Source: Patella vulgata (Eukaryota; Mollusca; Gastropoda; Patellidae). Taken from it: DNA of 64,000 nucleotides. Made by a program: the position numbers and the translations under genes. Below are positions 58,353 through 64,000 of the stretch, in pieces. Each line of letters begins with the position of its first letter. Positions within the stretch are counted from its first letter, which is position 1. The notes under the pieces were generated by a model, which saw nothing but the letters and a program-made list of their open reading frames with translations, was not told the origin of the DNA and made no database searches. The stretch covers positions 80,478,702 through 80,542,701 of the forward strand of contig NC_065881.2 of NCBI RefSeq assembly GCF_932274485.2, read 5' to 3'.

Positions 58353-58553
58353 ATCGGAGACGCTCCTACACATTTTAGCACAAATGCCGTCATAGTGTGG
58401 ATTGTGGTTAAGGGTTAGGGTAAGGGTTAGGACCTGCAGATTTCGACAAAGTGTCGTGATGGAAACAGGGCTAGGCTAATCCTTATACTCTAATCCTAAC
58501 GCAGAATCCACATATGACTTCATACATGTATGTGCAAGACTGTCTCCGATCTA
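58353..58553. repeat. Short TIR-like pair (GAGATCGGAGAC)
   Basis: 'agatcggagacgctcctaca' is mirrored by 'gactgtctccgatct'. Between them lie 'ggattctgcg'-like inverted words. Possibly a small MITE of about 200 bp. No coding region. Confidence 0.5.
58410..58431. repeat. Short telomere-like TTAGGG tract
   Basis: 'ttaagggttagggtaagggt' followed by 'tagg': about four TTAGGG-like units, two of them imperfect, inside the small TIR element. Confidence 0.6.
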
Positions 58554-58639
58554 GCGTTCTCCTACATGAATATCTGACTGGTTGTACTGTAAGGTCGCAT
58601 CCGGCGTCGTACGAGCGACTTTTGACCCTATGACGTTCC

Positions 58640-58830
58640 GCGGAAACGTCAAGAACTCGCCGTAACAGACCGTTTCATTGGCTAATCCCTCACTTCAACC
58701 AGAACTCCGGTAGGCTAATTAACAACTTTTCCAAATCCTAAGTGTAGTAAAGACAAGCAAAACGAGATTTTGAACTATCAAAAACGAAACGAAATAGGAT
58801 CTGCATGTTTTTTAATCAGATTGATTCAGT
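58640..58830 (+). repeat. ~190-bp dispersed repeat, forward copy
   Basis: 'ccgtttcattggctaatccc', 'aacaacttttccaaatccta' and 'gtagtaaagacaagcaaaac' match 63075-63255 in reverse. No gene is seen from here to 60442 apart from the items listed. Confidence 0.7.
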
Positions 58831-59750
58831 GCTTTATAAATAGATCATTATTGTTATTAAGATCTTAAGTGCGAATTCTAATATTTTGAAAGTGAATGCC
58901 GGTATTACATGTATATGTTTTCAAAGTGAATTCTTGTGATTTTCGGTGTTTTAACTAATTCAATATTAATATTACTGTAAATATAAGTAAATAGGAAGAT
59001 TTGGCGGGCGAATTCTGATATCTTCAAAATTAGTTCTGGTGAATTCCGGGGTTTATAATAATTTCCGGTGAATTCCCGTGATAAGTCTACCCGCACTTGA
59101 TTATAAAGATGGTGCGTGCGAAAAAACCCCGCTATTTTGAGCAGATTACAAATATGATCACATGAATCAAGTACAACTTCAAGGGAGGTAATCGATAGCA
59201 GCAAAAATTTTAAGCATACCTTCTGTGCTTCTTAGAAAATTTGTTTTGTTTATCACTATCAGTCTTAAACGGACAGGTAATTGGTTTTATGGTGGGCAAG
59301 AAGCTATTAAGCAATAGAGAATCACTGTTTTTGTTATTTTGTATCAAGGCGCTATGCTTTAGCAAAAATGGTCTGGTACAGTGTCACTCTACTCACACTG
59401 TCAATGCAATAACTCGTCAATATCAATCATTGGCATTGCCGCATTATGGCATGGGTCAAACAGTAATCACAAATATTTAATTTATCCGTTTAAAATAATA
59501 TGTAACAGGCATTGCCTGAGTAGAGCGAAGCTGATTATTGTCAAATATAAAACCTTCATGATTAATTTTCTCAAGTGATACAAAAAATGTTAAATAATTT
59601 AGTTTTTATTAAGATCTAAATTAGATCTATATACATTAATTTTGTTTTTTAAAAAAAGAACAAAAAAGTGTGAGAATTATTTTCATTGATGTAAAAAATA
59701 TGTGACGTCATTGATTAGACGCATCATAAAAATAGTTCTATGAGGCGCGT

Positions 59751-59820
59751 AATCTCGCTTGGGCGAGATTTGGTGGATATAATTAGTTTTGTTAGTTACG
59801 TGATCTCGCTTGGGCGAGAT
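59751..59820. repeat. Twin perfect hairpins, 52-bp spacing
   Basis: ATCTCGC-TTGG-GCGAGAT occurs at 59752-59769 and 59803-59820, each with a 7-8-bp perfect stem and 4-nt loop and followed by 'ttggt'. Confidence 0.85.
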
Positions 59821-59917
59821 TTGGTAAGTTGACATGCACATTGCCTGTTTTGCCCAGTGTATCCGTGGTGCTTTGGAGCTTCGCTCTATATAAATATTTA
59901 TTCAGGTTTTTAGCCGA

Positions 59918-59990
59918 TGCATTCAGCAATTCGTCGTGGCATGCTCCTAATCAACCGTCCAATCACGATTTGGGGCAATCTGACTGGTAT
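59918..59990 (-). mobile_element. Tc1-like transposase C-terminal scrap
   Basis: 'attcagcaattcgtcgtggc' onward is the reverse complement of 57180-57262, the ARLPQIVIGRLIRSMPRRIAE segment. Confidence 0.8.
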
Positions 59991-60442
59991 TGTTGCCCAA
60001 AAGCAAGTTGATTGTTGATATTGACAGTATTTTTCGTTACCGGTATATTTTTCTGATTATTTTCGTTGAGGGGAGACGATTTAGACATTGACGCGAGCTA
60101 TAAAAAGCGCACCTCGACTGACATCCAGGAGAGCGAGAACAATCGCCCTCCTTTTACGTGAAGGCCTGCTAAAAATACAGTTTTTGCAAAAATGACATTA
60201 CTTCCGGGGATAATAAAAATGTAAAATTAGTTCTATGAAATCATAAATGACATAAGGCATCACATGGTGAAAATTTTATGAAAATCGAATAATGATTCAC
60301 ACTTTTATAGACCAAAAGTACATGTACATGTATCAGGAAGTGCATTATTGGCTTAATCAGAAAAATCTGATTCAGATTGTACAATGGTATGCAGCCTCCT
60401 CCCTTACCAATTACTCTCACTCAAGAACATGATTTATTTCAG

Positions 60443-62928
60443 AACAGGAAAAAATATTTTATAAGAAGAATGAATACAAAACAGATATATGATTGGGGTG
60501 GAGTTAGTAGTGACAGTATTAAACGATCAGTAGATAGAGATTATTATGGAGGATGGTCAGGTGACTACGATCAGACCAATAAAAACAAAAGATATGGATT
60601 GATGTCCGAAGGCACCATCAGCTACCCTGATCCGTCAAAATACAGACAACAGTCGTCATCCACTATTAACCGTGGTATTGGCGATAACCCAGATTATCCT
60701 GCTGTACCATCTTATAGTAGAAATACACAACCAAGGTACATGTACTTCTATTATTCTTTGCTATTCTTTGTGTTCATGAAAACTGGTGACTTTAAAAACA
60801 GTATCACATGTAAGGCCATGTAGAAAAAATATTCTGGTTCACAAAGACTCCTGCCTCTTTTAAAATGAGCAGCATGACCTGTTTTCATTTTAAAAAATAA
60901 AATAAAAGTCTTATTAATTATGTAAATGTTTTCCCTTGTCAGTGATGCTGGATGGAGGGCTTGACAAGGACAGCTATCTAGTCGTTCGGATTTGACAAAA
61001 AACCGAGGTCCCGTGTACACATTGGAGTGCACGTAAAAGATCCCTTGACAGTTGGAATTCGATATAAGAGTAGGCGGTAGCGCCGCTGCCCGGGCAAAAT
61101 TTCCCTCATAGCACACTGTATGGCGTATGCCCGTCTTCATTAGCCCAGTTTAGGAGCAGAACAGTAGGACGTTAAACCCCATTTCATTTCATTGTAAATG
61201 TTTTCCCGGGGTTACAGGAATGAGTTAGAAAATGTACCGTAGGCTCAATTATCGAGTACACAATCCCGATAAATGTTATTGATACCGGTATTCATAAATG
61301 ATACTGGATATTCAAACATTGAACAATATGATAAGATAAATGTAGTGCCTTGAAATGTGGTGTTTGTGAGAAGTCATTTAAGCCCACTATTGATCATTTG
61401 ACATAATAAAACACAAAAACAAAAACTTCACCACTTATCCGATTTTTGGGAATAATTCATTGTCAGAGAACAAGAATTATATTTTTTGTATGACCTAAGT
61501 ATAATTAAAATAATCAATATTATTAAAATATTTGACCTTCTGTTTTCCATGGATTTTAAATGTAGTTATTATTGTTTCAGCAATAGGTAGGCATTAATTT
61601 AATTTGAATACAACTGATGTAGGCCAACTCTTTATCAAACTGAGTCAAATACAAAATTATTTTTTCATAGACTGGCAAAGTCAATTTAAATAATAAAATT
61701 GATAAGGCTTCACTAAAAATGAAAACAAACTCAGAACAAGGGAGACAATCCAAGAAAAATGGCTGAATATTTATGATACAATGTAAATCCCAACACTGTC
61801 TTATTCTACTCTTATTCTGGTGAATCAGTTGTAGGCCCTACACATCAAATTACAATCTGTTTCACAGAGGTTTACGAAAGTCTTCTAATAATTTCTCTGT
61901 AAAAGATAACTTCCTTTAACACGTGACGTCACATCACGCGGCGTCCATCATTGGCGCGTGTATTGTTTACATAAGACATTACTGGTTCGGGCAGAATGGT
62001 GCCTTTTACCCATTTTAATAGCCTACCCATTCACACTAAATAGAAAATAATTTTTACCCACAAATACTTCAAACGTCTTTATTCATTTTTCTAATAGAAA
62101 AAAAAATGTTTTAGAATTTAATTTTTCGAGAAAAAAAAGTTAATATTTGGGACTCATTAAGTCGCATCAATGTCATCCTTATCAGTAATTGTAGTGGCCT
62201 AGTGCATATTCACTGCTGATCAGTGTGGTCAAATTATTGAAAATTATTGTATGTTTTAGTAAAATTGTAGGCCTTACACATCAAATTAAAGTAGGTCAGT
62301 CTCTAACTCAATATCATTATCCAAAGTCTTCGACATTGAAAATACAAATTATTTGTCAATTTAAATCAACATTGATGTTGTGATCTTACCTGATAAAGAT
62401 GGACTTCTGATATCCACTATTGAAGACAAAATAAACATTTTACCATTGGTACACGAATCATGTACCATAATGAGTTTCAGTGCCATTTGTAACAAGGGAC
62501 TCGAAGAACGAGGCTAGACATATTCCCCAAGTCATGCCAAACAGTGATGGAATATTCTTATCTGGAGAGCATGCGCAATAAATACTATCAGTATAGACTG
62601 GAATAACCAGATGCTAGAGATTGACATTCGATTGAGACTTCTGGCGTATTTCACGGAACATAACTGTTTTGAAATTAGAGTAAAAACGGAAATGATTAAA
62701 TGTAAATCAGATTATACATTCATATTACATAATTATATCCGTTACGACCCTTTTGTGTTAATTTCTAGGTCCCAAATATTAGTGATCTAGCTCCTTTAAT
62801 TCTTATTGCTGAAAAAAAAAATTTATTGTGTATTGTAGTAAAATGGATTATGTTCAGGGAAGAAATTCTGGTTATGATGATTATAATGATAATGGTGATG
62901 ACAGAGATTTTGATTATGACATGGGAGG
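60443..62928 (+). CDS. Two exons of an unrecognised host gene, Tyr/Asp/Ser-rich product
   Basis: Exon i (60443-60735) follows TTTATTTCAG and ends CCAAG|GTACAT. Its 97 codons read NRKKYFIRRMNTKQIYDWGG, then RDYYGGWSGDYDQ, PDPSKYRQQSSSTINRG and PDYPAVPSYSRNTQP. Exon ii (62839-62928) follows TATTGTAG, joins in phase 2 to give SKMDYVQGRNSGYDDYNDNG and DDRDFDYDMGG, and ends at GG|GTGAGT. Both junctions keep the frame across a 2.1-kb intron that holds a SINE. The sequence is low-complexity, hydrophilic and rich in Tyr and Asp, as in disordered cytoplasmic tails or RNA-binding linkers. No domain is recognised. Earlier exons were not found and later ones must lie beyond 64000. Confidence 0.6.
60928..61192 (+). 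mobile_element. SINE family B, 5'-truncated, in the host gene intron
   Basis: 'cccttgtcagtgatgctgga' through 'cgttaaaccccatttcattt'. The flanking phrase 'gtaaatgttttccc' at 60920-60933 recurs at 61194-61207, a likely target duplication. Confidence 0.9.
61208..62838. other. Intron sequence without further recognised features
   Basis: AT-rich. Small shared phrases ('taggccctacacatcaaatt' at 61833 and 'taggccttacacatcaaatt' at 62269) suggest a decayed repeat. 'acacgtgacgtcacatcacg' (61920) is a CRE-like word without a gene next to it. Confidence 0.45.
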
Positions 62929-63074
62929 GTGAGTTTTATTATATATTTCCAGCCAGGTTGTCAGTAATGGCGTCAGCAGGGATGCCAAGTAGTTCAGATG
63001 TTACCAATTACCGTTTTGTAATTTAAAGATGATATATGCACAGGTAAACAAATATCCATTGACCTAAGAATTAC

Positions 63075-63255
63075 TGTTACAACGCGTCAATCTGAGTAAA
63101 ACACAGATCCAATTTCGTTTCATTTTTTAGAGTTCAAAATTTCGTTTTACTTGTCTTTACTACATTAGGATCTGGAAAAGTTGTTAAATAACCTGCTTTC
63201 TGCTTGATGTGATGGATTAGCCATTGAAACGGTCTTTTACGGCAAGTTTTTGGCA
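63075..63255 (-). repeat. ~190-bp dispersed repeat, reverse copy
   Basis: Inverted partner of 58640-58830, with 'gttttacttgtctttactac' and 'tggattagccattgaaacgg'. The two copies bracket the host exons. Confidence 0.7.
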
Positions 63256-63489
63256 TGGGATTTCTATTGCGCTAAATAACACAGAATCAGGTTGACAAGA
63301 CTTTCAACCCTTTCTATTACAATCTCTTCAAATTGTCTCCAAACTCAATTTGAATATTTATTTTAATTTCTACATTGTTTTTATGTACATGTACATGTGT
63401 ATATCAATATTGGTACCGGTAAATGAATCCATAAAAAATTAACAATATTTATTAACTATATTATATCATTATATATTACTATAGTTCTA

Positions 63490-63752
63490 AAATTGAGGGA
63501 GCTACGGTGGTCAGGGCACTGTACTCGAGACTGTAGAATACCCCTGCTTCAAATCCTAGCAACATTGTCTAGTGGTTCGGATGGTATCAAAAACCAGTGT
63601 CCTGTGTACTTGTTGGCGTGTACATAAAAGAACCCTTTCCAGTTGGAGTAGGCAGAAACCCAGCTGTCTAATTTCTCTCGGAGCAGTCTGCATTGCATAT
63701 ATACACAGTTTGTGCAGAAAAGTTGACGTTGAAATCGATTTCATTTCATTAT
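63490..63752 (+). mobile_element. SINE family B relative, full span but diverged
   Basis: tRNA-like head ('gctacggtggtcagggcact', 'gcttcaaatcct'), 'aaccagtgtcctgtgtactt', 'cataaaagaaccctttccag' and a 'gatttcatttcatt' tail. Internal deletions and many substitutions. Confidence 0.7.
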
Positions 63753-64000
63753 GAATCCTGGCATGGGTCCTGAAGAACCTTCAGGATATATCCAGTTTAG
63801 TTCTTTTAATGAGTGGCACCAGCTCACTATAAGCCAGTTTTGCTATTTCAAAATTTCAAAAAATTTTCTTGTTAACATTTTACCGAAAAAAAAAGGGGTA
63901 AACTCTTGTCTTATCGTTATTTAAGATCATGTGTCAACAAAAAAATATTCAAATTCGTACATAAAAAAATAGGTATATCTCACTATTTATCATATGTAGT
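63753..64000. other. Window edge, nothing recognised
   Basis: AT-rich sequence without a gene or repeat that I can assign. Confidence 0.5.

Overview
The window looks like nuclear DNA of a marine mollusc, probably a gastropod such as a limpet. The reasons are AT-rich intron-containing genes with GT/AG junctions, three tRNA-derived SINE families whose tails read 'gacgttaaaccccatttc' or 'catttcatttcatt', an L2/CR1-like LINE, many TIR elements, and a secreted FAMeT-like/PAN-like gene family of a type I associate with molluscs. This is by eye and no database was searched. Host genes are few; most of the window is nested transposons and duplicated blocks.

Layout. 0-17 kb: inverted repeat arms (1.4-4.2 kb), a decayed FAMeT-PAN gene copy A (4.66-5.84 kb), MITEs and SINEs, and a decayed transposase-like gene (10.07-12.58 kb). 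17.57-41.5 kb and 45.85-58.2 kb are two direct copies of one ancestral segment. Copy 1 holds the only complete FAMeT-PAN gene (copy B, three exons, minus strand, 36798 to 32301). Copy 2 holds its pseudogene (copy C). Between and after them lie SINEs, an orphan signal-peptide exon (43.68 kb), an L2/CR1-like LINE set inside a 55-bp inverted repeat (53.4-56.4 kb), Tc1 remnants inside a ~50-bp minisatellite, and two exons of an unrecognised Tyr/Asp-rich host gene (60.44-62.93 kb).

The most interesting object is an 11.4-kb element (about 18088-29459) in copy 1. It has ~130-bp terminal inverted repeats, an integrase-like DDE transposase gene reading inward from the left end, and a three-domain gene (GGG/FFPNG domain, Ig-like domain, TKL-like kinase) reading inward from the right end. 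Each repeat carries a TATAAAA box next to a GCGCATGCGC palindrome, so both genes seem to start from promoters built into the repeats. Copy 2 keeps the uninterrupted target at about 46367-46385, so the element's borders can be read from this window alone. The kinase gene carries two disabling changes here.

The same copy 1/copy 2 comparison gives empty sites for three more elements: a FLYWCH-encoding MULE with a 9-bp target duplication, a GGGCCCTG-ended element, and a 726-bp TIR element. The paralogous pair therefore works as an internal record of which insertions came after the duplication.
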